Origin: a virus
Direction: 5' to 3' (one strand)
DNA: 35,344 bases
IMG/VR virus record: IMGVR_UViG_3300025108_000182
Span: 1 to 35,344 of that record
The position numbers were made by a program, and so were the translations under genes. Within the stretch, counting starts at the first letter, position 1. Each line of letters begins with the position of its first letter. Of the stretch, positions 7,400 through 15,598 are shown one piece after another. Under the pieces are notes generated by a model, which searched no databases, had not been told where the DNA came from, and saw nothing but the letters and a program-made list of their open reading frames with translations.

Positions 7400-8927
7400 G
7401 TATTTCTTTGTATAAATCTATCATTTTTGTGTGTACGTCTATTCTGTTATCGAGAAGTGAGTAAACACGCTTTTCCACAGCAGAGCCTTGCAACTGCACA
7501 ACTGTGCACGGGTGCTTCTGTCCAGACCTGTGAACCCTAGCGTTAGCTTGGGCATATGTTTCCAAGGAAGAGGTCGGCCCCCACCAGACTACAGTGTTAG
7601 CGGCTGTTAACGTAACACCGTGTGCCGCGGACTGCGGTTGGATGACTAGCACCCTTGGATCGGGGGTTGTTTGGAACCGTTTGAAGATATCAGTTCGTCG
7701 TGCTACAGGCACATCCCCCCTGATTACCTCTGTAGTCACCCCGTCATTACGCAACTTATCCGTCAATATGTCAATGGTGTGTTTAAATGGCACGAATACC
7801 AACACCTTTTGACTGCTCTCGTCTATGACTTCTTTAAGAACTTTGTATCTGTGCTTGATGTCAAACTCTAAGGTGTCACCTTCGTCTGTATATACCGCCC
7901 CTGCAGATATTTGTAGTAGCTTGTTCATTATGACAGCGGCGTTGATGCCTGTGATCTCGTCATCACCAACCTTCATGGTCATGCTCTTCTTGAGCAGGTT
8001 GTAGTATTTCTTCTGTTGACGCGTAAGCTCTACAACTCGCTTTGTGTATGTCATGTCAGGTAGATCAAGACACTCTTCTTTCGTGAAACGTATGGCAGGC
8101 TGTAAGATGTTAAACACAGTGTCCGAGGCATGAGGTTTTATCACCCACCTAAACTGCGTTACCTTGGTCATCACCATATCACGGAACGAACCAAAGAACC
8201 TTGGTACTGAGTTAGGGTTTACCATCTTGGCTAGGCCGTAAGCATCGAGCGGTGACTGCGCGGCAGGTGTACCTGTCATCATCCATAACCATGTATTATC
8301 CGTCACTATTCGCTTTAACACCTTCCACCTTTTAGACTGCGCGTTTTTGTAGTGTGTAGCCTCGTCAACAATGATTAGATCAAAGCCTCCGTTGATTATA
8401 GCATCAGCTACAATCTCAACTCCGTCATAGTTTATCACCACAAAGTCAGAACCTTGCTCGATAATCTCTCTACGTTTCTTCGCCGCGCCATATGCTATTG
8501 ACACACTTCGGTGCGGTGCAAAGGTAAATAAGTCCTCACGCCATGCGCTATCCATAATAGACAACGGACATATAACTAGCACACGTTTTATCTTGCCCTG
8601 TTTAATCAGGTAGTCTGCCGCCCATATAGCCGAGGCGGTCTTGCCTGTACCTTGTTCGTTAAAACAAAACCCTTTTTGGTTCATGGTGAAGAACGCCGCG
8701 GTCTTCTTTTGGTGGTCAAATGGTGTGTACTTACCTGTCCACTTGTACCTACCATTTATAGGTGACGGCACATCAATGTTTAGCTTCCGCAAACTGTGCG
8801 CTTCGTCGATGCCCCACTTGACTAGCACCTCGTGGTCTTCCACAGTTTTGCTTTTTGGTATCACTTCAGTGACACGTTTTGGATTGCGTAGCTTCAACAG
8901 CAACGCCTTACCATCTATAATCTGCAT
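7392..8927 (-). CDS. SNF2-family DEAD/DEAH-like helicase or translocase
   Basis: The protein is 511 aa. Walker A is EQGTGKTAS near residues 91-99. The Walker B/DExx box is IIVDEAT near 186-191 (DEAT instead of DEAH). The TGTPA motif III follows. The second RecA lobe carries 'VLVFVPFKHTIDILT' and the motif VI 'QANARVHRSGQ'. This is the standard short phage SNF2-like enzyme, an ATP-driven DNA translocase thought to act in replication or recombination. The ATG follows AGGAGAACACA. One copy of the 18-bp palindrome sits between the upstream gene's stop and this Shine-Dalgarno. Confidence 0.92.
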   Translation of the reverse strand: MQIIDGKALLLKLRNPKRVTEVIPKSKTVEDHEVLVKWGIDEAHSLRKLNIDVPSPINGRYKWTGKYTPFDHQKKTAAFFTMNQKGFCFNEQGTGKTASAIWAADYLIKQGKIKRVLVICPLSIMDSAWREDLFTFAPHRSVSIAYGAAKKRREIIEQGSDFVVINYDGVEIVADAIINGGFDLIIVDEATHYKNAQSKRWKVLKRIVTDNTWLWMMTGTPAAQSPLDAYGLAKMVNPNSVPRFFGSFRDMVMTKVTQFRWVIKPHASDTVFNILQPAIRFTKEECLDLPDMTYTKRVVELTRQQKKYYNLLKKSMTMKVGDDEITGINAAVIMNKLLQISAGAVYTDEGDTLEFDIKHRYKVLKEVIDESSQKVLVFVPFKHTIDILTDKLRNDGVTTEVIRGDVPVARRTDIFKRFQTTPDPRVLVIQPQSAAHGVTLTAANTVVWWGPTSSLETYAQANARVHRSGQKHPCTVVQLQGSAVEKRVYSLLDNRIDVHTKMIDLYKEILD

Positions 8928-8939
8928 TGTGTTCTCCTA

Positions 8940-8957
8940 TTTAGGGATTTCCCTAAA
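8940..8957. repeat. 18-bp palindrome, copy 1
   Basis: Perfect TTTAGGGATTTCCCTAAA. It fills the gap between the stop of the 89-aa gene (8958) and the ribosome site of the SNF2 helicase. Read on the minus strand the centre is AA. Confidence 0.9.
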
Positions 8958-9227
8958 TCATTTCTTCTTTTTATAATTACGTGCGCGGTTCTTACTGCGG
9001 CTTTCTACACGTACGCCGTCTTTGTTTGTCCCACCTTTTGACAAGGCTTTCTTGTGACTAACATCTTTACCTTCGCGCTTGTCGGCTTTGCCGTTCTTAT
9101 TCTTATCCACACCCTTCTTATCCATAGCGCGTCTTGCACGTTGCCGTTCCATACGGGCTTCAAATGTTTTGCTACCAACTGGTGCGTTCTTTTGTTTGGG
9201 ACGATCTTTGGGGTTTTTGTATGGCAT
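8958..9227 (-). CDS. Very basic HNH-like mini-protein with EF-hand-like loop, 89 aa
   Basis: The protein is highly rich in Lys and Arg. Residues about 40-51 (DKNKNGKADKRE) match the DxNxNGxxDxxE pattern of an EF-hand or dockerin calcium loop. Next comes 'VSHKKALSKGGTNKDGVRV...SKNRAR', which resembles the HNH core 'VDHxxPLSKGGxNxxxNLRVxSxxxNR' but with Ser in place of the Asp before His. It may be a degenerate HNH nuclease or a structured DNA-binding peptide. The gene is coupled to the upstream Cas4-like nuclease by a TAATG overlap. It is probably a real gene; the function is open. Confidence 0.75.
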   Translation of the reverse strand: MPYKNPKDRPKQKNAPVGSKTFEARMERQRARRAMDKKGVDKNKNGKADKREGKDVSHKKALSKGGTNKDGVRVESRSKNRARNYKKKK

Positions 9228-9895
9228 TAGTTAGCTCCGTTATGAACACATTCGATTATAGGACAGTATCGTCTGCATAACCCGTTAGGTCGTGCGTTCC
9301 ACATGTCCTCTTTAGCTGCAGTCTCCATCTGCCCGTACTTGCCGAGCCATTTCTCCCACAGCTTACTCTTATCGTACTCCATGTATGTGTCTTTTACCAA
9401 GTCATTACATATTACAAACAACAACCCTGCACGTACCTTCTTTACTTGTGGGTAACGTGCCATGAGCGAGAGAGCCATTAGCTCCAACTGTCCTTTGTCG
9501 GCGTACTTAGACGACTTGCCTGTCTTGTAGTCGATCACTGTCGCTACATCGTCGTCCATTATTACCAGATCAGCTATCCCACGAAACCAAACGTCCGAGG
9601 AGTAGAAGTCACAGGCTTCTAGGTTTTCTGTTAGACCCATCTTTAGTTCACAGAGTTTGTCACCCTGTCTGTTCTTCAAAGATGTTAGGGCTTTGGTCGC
9701 AAAGCTAAACTTCGCGGGGATCGGTGCGTCCTTACCAATAAAGTCTTCTGCCATTTTATGAAACGCGTTGCCGTAAAGTATGGCTTCCGTCTGAACAAAT
9801 GGCACCTCCTTTAGGATGTGTTTATGGTAGTATTGTTTTGGACATTGTTCAAAGTCTTTTATTTTACTGAAAGACCACGGCCATACTTTTGTCAT
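9227..9895 (-). CDS. Cas4/RecB-like PD-(D/E)XK exonuclease with probable Fe-S cluster
   Basis: The protein is 222 aa. The RecB-type nuclease core is visible: His46 (GNAFHKMAE), Asp109 (GIADLVI), and Asp122-x-Lys124 (VIDYKTGK). One cysteine at about 18 (EQCPKQY) and three near the end (C207, C211, C216 in CRRYCPIIEC) reproduce the Cas4/AddB-type arrangement that holds a 4Fe-4S cluster. There is no CRISPR array in the window. A role in processing DNA ends during replication or recombination is therefore more likely than spacer acquisition. The start ATG overlaps the stop of the DNA polymerase gene as ATGA. Confidence 0.88.
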   Translation of the reverse strand: MTKVWPWSFSKIKDFEQCPKQYYHKHILKEVPFVQTEAILYGNAFHKMAEDFIGKDAPIPAKFSFATKALTSLKNRQGDKLCELKMGLTENLEACDFYSSDVWFRGIADLVIMDDDVATVIDYKTGKSSKYADKGQLELMALSLMARYPQVKKVRAGLLFVICNDLVKDTYMEYDKSKLWEKWLGKYGQMETAAKEDMWNARPNGLCRRYCPIIECVHNGAN

Positions 9896-11721
9896 TCACA
9901 TTCTCCATATGATTTACCCGTGCCGCTCTCGCATGTAATGGGTAAACCTTCTGCCCAATCGGGTATCTGGCTCATACATTCTTCAACATATGCTCGTGCT
10001 TCATCTAACTCTTCGTCAGTAACACAGGCCACAACGCTATCATGTACTGTTAGCACAACTTTGTATCTCTTGGCAATAAGTAACATTTGGTGACCTATGA
10101 TACAACGTGCAATAGCTTGACACACATTCTCCACTACCTTGCCGCCGTATATACGGTTCGGGCCTTTTCGGGTTTTGTATGTGTACTCGTACCCGCGCTC
10201 CCCACGTTCAGCCGCCAAGCCATGATAGAACATAGGTAGGCCAGAAGGTAAGACTATTGAGCTGGTAGGTGCGTCCACTTTTAACACACCTTCTTTACCA
10301 AACTGTAAGCTGTCGCCGCGTTGCATGTACTGTACAGTGTTGTTCGCATCGCGCCATAGTTGACTGATCGCGCCATTGGCATCGCGGTACACTTGTATAA
10401 TGCGCCGAGCTTCGTCCAACTCTATATACACACCCATACCCTGCAACTGTGCTTGGAACTTCGGTGCGCCCATGCCGTACCCTGCACCAAGAATTGTGGT
10501 CTTACCCACAAACCTCTGATCTTTGCTTACCCCGTCTACTGGCACGTTATATATACTAGACGCCATGTATTTATATACGTCCTCGCCATCCGCGAACTGC
10601 TTGGTCAAATCATCTTGCCCTGCAAGCCACGCCAATACACGCGCCTCGATCTGCGAACTATCACAGTCGATCAATGAATGTCCTTCGGGTGCTGTTATGC
10701 TACCCTTTAACTTCTTACCATTTGGCCCACGGCTAGGTAGGTTCTGCAGATTGATCTTATCATCACCGCCCCAACGCCCAGTGTGCGCCGCATAATATCT
10801 TACAGGGACGGGCAGAAGGCCACGGTCCGATATGTCTATAAATCTCTGTGTCCGCGTTTCTTCCAACGTAGACTTCGTGCCGAGCCGTGCGGCTACTAAG
10901 GCTTGTACCCTATCATCTGTGTGGTCAGCTAACGCTTTGAAATCTTCATCGCTCTTTGCAAATGCGAATGTTTCTTTGCCTGTAGTCAGGCTTGTTTTCA
11001 TGGGTGGCTTCACCCCAAACCCTTTCAACAACTCCGCAAACTTGGGGTTGGACATCAGGTCTTTCTTATCTTCTATACCTGCATCAGCTAACAGTTTTTC
11101 CTTACGTGCTTTTACGTCCTGCAAGTGAGAGTTCAACAGGTCACGATCCAATGTCAGCGTAGGCTCAGTAAACATACGCAACGTAGCGTCTATAAGACGT
11201 AACTCTTCCCGCGGGAAACGTTTGACCATTATGCTAAACAGTTTGTAGGTGAGGTCTACGTCATTGACGCAATAGTCCCCGTACTTACCTAAGTCTTCGG
11301 GTTCAAAATCTCCACGCCGTTTACCGATTGCGTTGAGTACCTCGTGCCCTTTAGCGCCGACACCATATCTCTCAGAAACCGCAGAGAGACTTGCGCGAGC
11401 TTCAGTCCCATGTAGAGCACGGGCGATACACAAAGTATCGGTATACATCCGAGGACGAATATCAAAACGCCAATTAAGAATGGCACCATCAAACATAGTA
11501 TTATGGCAAAGTAACATAGCTTTTTCCCAAGGGAAGCCCTTGAGGTATTGTTTAATCTGTTCATGCGTTCCACTTGCCCACTCCGTTTGTTGATTGTTAA
11601 GTTTTACACCCACGCCGATCACCTCAAAACGAGGATCACGGACGTAGGCTTCTGTTGTTATCTTACGCAGAGAATAGTCCCTGTCGTAATACGTCTCAAA
11701 GTCTAATGTTATAAGCTCCAT
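9892..11721 (-). CDS. Family A DNA polymerase with 3'-5' exonuclease
   Basis: The protein is 609 aa. The exonuclease domain opens with LDFETYYD (Asp7, Glu9), then 'LLCHNTMFDG' and 'YCVNDVDLTYKLF' as Exo II and III. The polymerase domain shows motif A as 'IDCDSSQIEARVLAWLAG', motif B as 'RFVGKTTILGAGYGMG', and motif C as 'VLTVHDSVV'. All catalytic acids are present. It lacks the 5' nuclease domain of bacterial PolI, as is usual for phage enzymes. It should be the replicative polymerase, working with the SSB and the AEP primase-helicase. The start overlaps the stop of the upstream DUF6378-like gene as TAATG. Confidence 0.95.
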   Translation of the reverse strand: MELITLDFETYYDRDYSLRKITTEAYVRDPRFEVIGVGVKLNNQQTEWASGTHEQIKQYLKGFPWEKAMLLCHNTMFDGAILNWRFDIRPRMYTDTLCIARALHGTEARASLSAVSERYGVGAKGHEVLNAIGKRRGDFEPEDLGKYGDYCVNDVDLTYKLFSIMVKRFPREELRLIDATLRMFTEPTLTLDRDLLNSHLQDVKARKEKLLADAGIEDKKDLMSNPKFAELLKGFGVKPPMKTSLTTGKETFAFAKSDEDFKALADHTDDRVQALVAARLGTKSTLEETRTQRFIDISDRGLLPVPVRYYAAHTGRWGGDDKINLQNLPSRGPNGKKLKGSITAPEGHSLIDCDSSQIEARVLAWLAGQDDLTKQFADGEDVYKYMASSIYNVPVDGVSKDQRFVGKTTILGAGYGMGAPKFQAQLQGMGVYIELDEARRIIQVYRDANGAISQLWRDANNTVQYMQRGDSLQFGKEGVLKVDAPTSSIVLPSGLPMFYHGLAAERGERGYEYTYKTRKGPNRIYGGKVVENVCQAIARCIIGHQMLLIAKRYKVVLTVHDSVVACVTDEELDEARAYVEECMSQIPDWAEGLPITCESGTGKSYGECE

Positions 11722-12155
11722 TAGCCTTTACTCGCTATCTCGCCACCACATGCCATGTACCCACAGGCGTCGATCCAGTTGTCAGGGTGCGTTGCGTTTG
11801 ACTTGATACGTGCAACCTTCAACAGGTTCATCATAACAGCTACGTCAGTAGCACTTACGTTTATGCCTAGATGCACAGACCAGTAGTCTCCGATGGTGGT
11901 GAAGTTATCTTCCATATTGCCGTGGTCAGCCGCACGATCTTTGGTCACATAACTCTTGGCTGTGTCTAACACAGCACCGCGTGTAGTCCTGCGCGCTTCC
12001 TTCTCGAACACTTCTTTCGGTGTGCCGATCTTCTGCATAAGTTTATACACATACCCATAAGACGTTTTGGTAGCCTTGGCGATCTCGCTCGTAGTAGACT
12101 GCGGATGCCTAATTTTATACGCCCACACTTTATCCGCTTTACTCTTCTTAACCAT
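11721..12155 (-). CDS. HTH plus DUF6378-like protein, 144 aa
   Basis: Residues about 8-45 look like a helix-turn-helix ('TTSEIAKATKTSYGYVYKLM'). Residues about 58-140 match the DUF6378 pattern I remember from phages: 'VLDTAKSYVTKDRAADHGNMEDNF...ISATDVAVMMNLLKVARIKSN..HPDNWIDACGYMACGGEIA'. DUF6378 proteins are small all-helical proteins of unknown role. The fusion to an N-terminal HTH is notable. The start has GGAGAACGGC before ATG. It is coupled to the DNA polymerase gene by TAATG. Confidence 0.82.
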   Translation of the reverse strand: MVKKSKADKVWAYKIRHPQSTTSEIAKATKTSYGYVYKLMQKIGTPKEVFEKEARRTTRGAVLDTAKSYVTKDRAADHGNMEDNFTTIGDYWSVHLGINVSATDVAVMMNLLKVARIKSNATHPDNWIDACGYMACGGEIASKG

Positions 12156-12164
12156 GCCGTTCTC

Positions 12165-12482
12165 CTATCTTGGCAAATCGTATTTTCTTTTTATGTCGGA
12201 AGCCCAACGTGGACTCATTCCGATTATTTCTGCGGCGGCTTTTAAGGTCATGCCACGTTGCAACATTCTGTTAACCATTTCCGCTTCTTTAGTTAGGGGT
12301 AACTTGTTAGCCTCCTTTTTGGGTCTACCACCCAGATGCCCATTTACTTTGTTATTGTTACCATTGCGTATAGCTTTGTTACGCAAAGACAGGCGTGGGT
12401 TCGCGGCTATATCTTTTTTGTTTTGTGCTTCCCATGCTTGCCTATACAAGTCTTCATACTTTACACGTTCAAGCTCGTTCAT
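12165..12482 (-). CDS. Small HTH protein, 105 aa
   Basis: The N-terminal half is charged and Asn/Lys-rich. The C-terminal ~40 residues form a clear HTH-like block ('MLQRGMTLKAAAEIIGMSP' then 'RWASDIKRKYDL'). A GGRPKKE patch in the middle resembles an AT-hook-like basic stretch. Its ATG overlaps the stop of the 62-aa gene upstream (ATGA). It is probably a DNA-binding regulator, but the target cannot be read from sequence. Confidence 0.7.
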   Translation of the reverse strand: MNELERVKYEDLYRQAWEAQNKKDIAANPRLSLRNKAIRNGNNNKVNGHLGGRPKKEANKLPLTKEAEMVNRMLQRGMTLKAAAEIIGMSPRWASDIKRKYDLPR

Positions 12483-12667
12483 ATGTTCTTACCTGCACGT
12501 CTCAGACCACGAACAAACACATCAAGGTGTTCCCGTGCTACCCACAGATCGCGCTTTACATTAGGACGTGCATCTTTTCGATTTTCTTCGTCCTGCAAGT
12601 TATCGACTTGTCGCCGCAACCATTTTAGTTCGTTCTCTTGGAACGGGGTTAATTTATTATCATCCAT
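12479..12667 (-). CDS. Small charged helical protein, 62 aa
   Basis: The open frame extends further upstream, but the ATG at 12667 has GGAGG with a 5-nt gap, so I choose it (MDDNKLTPFQENELKWLRRQ...). The protein is almost entirely helical and charged, with a probable coiled coil over residues 8-50. There is no known motif. It is coupled to the HTH gene downstream. Confidence 0.65.
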   Translation of the reverse strand: MDDNKLTPFQENELKWLRRQVDNLQDEENRKDARPNVKRDLWVAREHLDVFVRGLRRAGKNI

Positions 12668-12713
12668 GCCTGCCTCCATTGTTAAAGTGATGCCCTGAGA
12701 GCTAACACAGGGA

Positions 12714-12830
12714 CTAACCATATCGCGGTTTCTTCGGTGCAGTCACAACGCCATAAAAAGTATCATGGAGAGCATTGCCTACACTGCTATGGTTTTCGCG
12801 GGACAAATAATAAAACCGCAACCCACTCAT
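12714..12830 (-). CDS. Possible mini-protein, 38 aa
   Basis: A short frame begins at ATG 12828-12830, just after the VRR-NUC stop, and ends at TAG 12714-12716. The peptide starts MSGLRFYYLSRENHSSVGNA and ends PKKPRYG. It fits the otherwise empty 170-bp gap and has a protein-like composition, but no clear Shine-Dalgarno precedes it. It may be non-coding. Confidence 0.35.
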   Translation of the reverse strand: MSGLRFYYLSRENHSSVGNALHDTFYGVVTAPKKPRYG

Positions 12831-12838
12831 AGCTTGGG

Positions 12839-13141
12839 TTAAGAGTTAACTATAACAGACCATGCCTTCAGATCATCGGTAACACCTAGCATGTTGTCTT
12901 CGTTCACAACTAAGTCCAGACCACCTGCGGCTCGAATTTGTTTTAGGTTTTTGTCTTGCAAGGGTGTGGGTTTGTTCTTCCCTGCCTTGCACTCTATTCC
13001 AAAGAAGAAACCCTTGTAGCAACCCACGATGTCAGGCACTCCACTTTGTCCGTAACCACCTGTAACAGGGTAGAAGTAGTACGCGCCAAGTTCTTTTAGT
13101 TGCGCCACTACTTTCTTTTTAACTTTCGCTTCGGGTGTCAT
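12839..13141 (-). CDS. VRR-NUC domain nuclease, 100 aa
   Basis: This is a stand-alone VRR-NUC of the usual phage length. 'GGYGQSGVPDIVGCYKGFFF' carries the Gly-x-PD motif, and 'GIECKAGKNKPTPLQ' supplies the ExK pair and the following conserved segment. 'LKQIRAAGG' completes the fold. Single-domain VRR-NUC proteins are thought to cut branched DNA such as Holliday junctions. The frame is open from a GTG at 13153. The ATG at 13141 has GGAGA with a short gap, so that start is preferred. The start overlaps the end of the 63-aa coiled-coil gene. Confidence 0.9.
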   Translation of the reverse strand: MTPEAKVKKKVVAQLKELGAYYFYPVTGGYGQSGVPDIVGCYKGFFFGIECKAGKNKPTPLQDKNLKQIRAAGGLDLVVNEDNMLGVTDDLKAWSVIVNS

Positions 13142-13310
13142 TTTTCTCTCCACGCATCCATTGTAAATCTTTGGTTAGTTGTTCGCGTTGAGCCATTAGC
13201 TTATCCACAACTTGAGTAAGCCTAGCAATCTCGTTGCGTTGTACGGCAACCTTGCTTTGTAGCTTTGCGTATTTACCTTCGTCCAATTTATCTAAACTCC
13301 ATTTAGCCAA
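13119..13310 (-). CDS. Coiled-coil mini-protein, 63 aa
   Basis: The start is a TTG at 13308-13310, preceded by AGGGGG with a 5-nt gap, and there is no in-frame ATG nearby. Residues about 15-50 form a continuous coiled coil (KLQSKVAVQRNEIARLTQVV...). It overlaps the VRR-NUC start by 23 bp, so the two are likely coupled. Function unknown; it may be an oligomerising partner of the nuclease, which is inference. Confidence 0.6.
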   Translation of the reverse strand: MAKWSLDKLDEGKYAKLQSKVAVQRNEIARLTQVVDKLMAQREQLTKDLQWMRGEKNDTRSES

Positions 13311-13323
13311 CGTGACCCCCTAT

Positions 13324-13335
13324 GATACCAGTACC
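13324..13335 (-). repeat. Variant of the GATACTGGTATC palindrome
   Basis: On the minus strand GGTACTGGTATC differs by one base from the three control-region copies. It lies between an 18-bp palindrome and the TTG-start gene. The order relative to the palindrome is reversed compared with the control region. Confidence 0.5.
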
Positions 13336-13341
13336 CCAGAA

Positions 13342-13363
13342 GCGAGGAGCCGTGACCCCTCGC
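13342..13363. other. Hairpin beside palindrome copy 2
   Basis: GCGAGGAG and CCCCTCGC pair over 8 positions (one G-T pair on the minus strand) around a 6-nt loop. It is three bases from palindrome copy 2 and has no T-run, so it is not a standard terminator. Confidence 0.5.
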
Positions 13364-13365
13364 CA

Positions 13366-13383
13366 TTTAGGGATTTCCCTAAT
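13366..13383. repeat. 18-bp palindrome, copy 2
   Basis: TTTAGGGATTTCCCTAAT, one mismatch at the outer edge. It includes the TAG stop codon of the 83-aa gene on the minus strand. Confidence 0.88.
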
Positions 13384-13630
13384 TGTAGACCCAAAACAAA
13401 TATGGGCCGATCCTACACCCAACACCATCTACATCGTTAGGCGGTGGTGGTACTTCCAACAGGGACAGTACAGCTAACCTGTCTTGCATCCACATTGGAA
13501 GTTCGTCCACAGAAGCATAATCACCATCTATCTCTTTGTCAACACAGTTCATGCCAATGCTTGTTATCGTAACTTGTTTAGTATCGTAAGCTACGTTTAC
13601 GCGGTAAGTAATACCAGACGTTGTACCCAT
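13379..13630 (-). CDS. Unknown phage protein, 83 aa
   Basis: The ATG at 13630 starts MGTTSGITYRVNVAYDTKQV. A beta-rich N-terminal half is followed by 'ELPMWMQDRLAVLSLL' and a PPPPND turn. No domain is recognised. It ends inside palindrome copy 2 and starts just inside the stop region of the 308-aa gene upstream. Its role in the block is unknown. Confidence 0.6.
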   Translation of the reverse strand: MGTTSGITYRVNVAYDTKQVTITSIGMNCVDKEIDGDYASVDELPMWMQDRLAVLSLLEVPPPPNDVDGVGCRIGPYLFWVYN

Positions 13631-13641
13631 GTTATAACACC

Positions 13642-14565
13642 TTACACGTAGAGGTAAAACGTGTGGTCATTTACGCGGTGACCAACACCTTCAACAAAGT
13701 GACCATCTTCACATATACTCAAGGCCGCACACTTATGCTCCACGTCTTCTGGTACTTTGTCCATTGCGAATGTCTGCACAGTATCTATCTCGCACAAGTA
13801 GTTGGTTACATCTTTGATACGCGCACAGTTTACCACCTGTTGTCCGTAGCGTTCATTGACGTGTACAAAATTCATAGGCACAACCTCACTGAACAGTTTA
13901 CGATCTTCGGTCAAAGTAAACATGGCACGTATGTCCGCATCTAGCTCCTTGTCATTGAACGTATGCCCTGCCTGTACCATGCTCCGTATCTCAGCCATCA
14001 ATCTTTGCGAGGCTTTCTTGGCATCACCATACGGCGATGTGTCCAAACCCACCGCGGCAACTGCATCATCACACTGTTTTTTCTTGTCGTGTAGCACATG
14101 TTGCACACTGTTCTTCACACCACCAACCAACGCTTTTGCGCACTCCTGTATAGAGTAACTTTGAAGTGATCTCTTAACGTGTTTGACGGCGGTATCCATG
14201 TTGACTGACATACGCATGTTGTGTTGATCGCCACTATCACAATACTTCATGTTTTGTATGCCCCGTGCACAGACAATATACTTATCGTCACCATGCACAC
14301 TGGTGGCAAAGTCGCCGTACCCAATGTACCCCATAACCATAAGTTCACCTTTGCGGTATATGTGCATAGTGTTGTCGGTGCGCGGTATTGTATGGACGCG
14401 CATCTCCTTTCTCACCACACTGGCAAAGTCTCGTAACGCGGTGTACCTGCTGTTTGCCTCTTTGTAGTAATCATCACCGAGCCTACTATCCAACTTATCG
14501 AACCTTTCTTTATGAAGTTCGTAGTGTTCTTTGGCTTGTGCCAATGTTGTATGGTTTATACCCAT
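13642..14565 (-). CDS. Unknown phage protein, about 307 aa
   Basis: The open frame begins at 14598, but the ATG at 14565 (MGINHTTLAQAKEH) follows AAAGG at good distance and leaves only a 4-bp gap to the upstream stop, so I choose it. The N-terminal ~65 residues are helical and charged. The middle holds short strands ('KGELMVMGYIGYGDF', 'DDKYIVCARGIQN'). The C-terminus has 'HFVEGVGHRVNDHTFYLYV'. I recognise no catalytic motif. It is paired with the 342-aa gene upstream, and both have Tyr/His-rich composition. Confidence 0.65.
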   Translation of the reverse strand: MGINHTTLAQAKEHYELHKERFDKLDSRLGDDYYKEANSRYTALRDFASVVRKEMRVHTIPRTDNTMHIYRKGELMVMGYIGYGDFATSVHGDDKYIVCARGIQNMKYCDSGDQHNMRMSVNMDTAVKHVKRSLQSYSIQECAKALVGGVKNSVQHVLHDKKKQCDDAVAAVGLDTSPYGDAKKASQRLMAEIRSMVQAGHTFNDKELDADIRAMFTLTEDRKLFSEVVPMNFVHVNERYGQQVVNCARIKDVTNYLCEIDTVQTFAMDKVPEDVEHKCAALSICEDGHFVEGVGHRVNDHTFYLYV

Positions 14566-14569
14566 TATA

Positions 14570-15598
14570 TTAACCTTTCGTCTTTTTGTTGAAGTCACAT
14601 ATTTTGTTTATGTGACGATTGAACTGTGCCTTGACCCTCTTGTCGTGTTCTTCTGGCGTGTCGAACGTGTGGGCTAAGTGATAATCTGTTTCACCCATCA
14701 ACCCATACATCAGGTGCAGACGTAACTCGTGGTCAGGGTCACGAATTATCTTTTTCGTTATATCTGGGTTGGACTCGAACATACCCAACAGACCCCAACC
14801 ATACGAATACCCTGCGCTCATAGCCCTACGTACCTCGTTTACGCGCTCGGTGTGGTAGTCATGGTCGCGTGTTGGCAACAACGGATACATGGCAAACGCC
14901 CAATCGCGGAACTCAGCGATAGCGTCTTTCATCTTAGCCTTGGCTACCTTGTCCACACGAACCTTGGGCGGAATAGGAAGCGGCTTACCACCATCCACAA
15001 AAGATATTACACCGTTATCAATACGGAACGTCAGGGCCACACCATCGTCGCGTGTGGTGAAGTGTTTATTCCACTCGTGCCGTTGCCCGTCTCTTGGCAG
15101 ATCAAAACTAGCCACTGTGTTACTCTTAGCGAGAAAGTATTCTGTACCATGAGTAAAGGCCACAAAGTGTTTGCCATTACGGATTATGAAGTTCAGACCC
15201 GATGGCAAGTGTCTGGCTAAGAAACTATACCTGCTGTTGTGTGCACCTTGGCCTGTACCATTGCGCACCTTGATGGTCTCTGTACCATCTTTATGTCTGC
15301 GCCACACGATAGGCGCGAGCTTGATCTTCTCTGCTTCAGTAGGTTTCGGCTTTTCTCCTTTTGCGTGGTAGTAACTCCACCCAGTGAATATATCATCGCT
15401 ACCGTTCCAACCGTCTTGCAGTATGTAGCAGTTGGCGTTGATTTTTTGTATGCGTTCCCACTTGCGGTTGCGATCACCGATAGGTCTTAGATCGTCAGCT
15501 AGTGTATGATGTTTAGACACAAGCGGTTTGATGCTATCATAGTACGCCGCCACTTTGTCGAATGTATTTAAGTAATTGTTTTGCCAGTATAAGGCCAT
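14570..15598 (-). CDS. Unknown phage protein, 342 aa
   Basis: The ATG at 15598 (MALYWQNNYLNTFDKVAAYY) has GGAGA with a 6-nt gap, so it is preferred over the upstream in-frame ATG. The middle region is strand-rich ('GLNFIIRNGKHFVAFTHGTEYF', shortened here to its ends GLN...EYF). The rest is helical, with an RDHDYHTERVNEVRR segment. No known domain is seen. Palindrome copy 3 and a perfect 6-bp hairpin lie directly upstream of its ribosome site, so it may be regulated separately within the block. Confidence 0.65.
   Translation of the reverse strand: MALYWQNNYLNTFDKVAAYYDSIKPLVSKHHTLADDLRPIGDRNRKWERIQKINANCYILQDGWNGSDDIFTGWSYYHAKGEKPKPTEAEKIKLAPIVWRRHKDGTETIKVRNGTGQGAHNSRYSFLARHLPSGLNFIIRNGKHFVAFTHGTEYFLAKSNTVASFDLPRDGQRHEWNKHFTTRDDGVALTFRIDNGVISFVDGGKPLPIPPKVRVDKVAKAKMKDAIAEFRDWAFAMYPLLPTRDHDYHTERVNEVRRAMSAGYSYGWGLLGMFESNPDITKKIIRDPDHELRLHLMYGLMGETDYHLAHTFDTPEEHDKRVKAQFNRHINKICDFNKKTKG

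Noticed and set aside
9227-9895. CRISPR-Cas system suggested by the Cas4-like gene
   Set aside because: No repeat-spacer array and no Cas1 or Cas2 gene is visible. The repeats in the window are palindromes at irregular distances, not CRISPR repeats.
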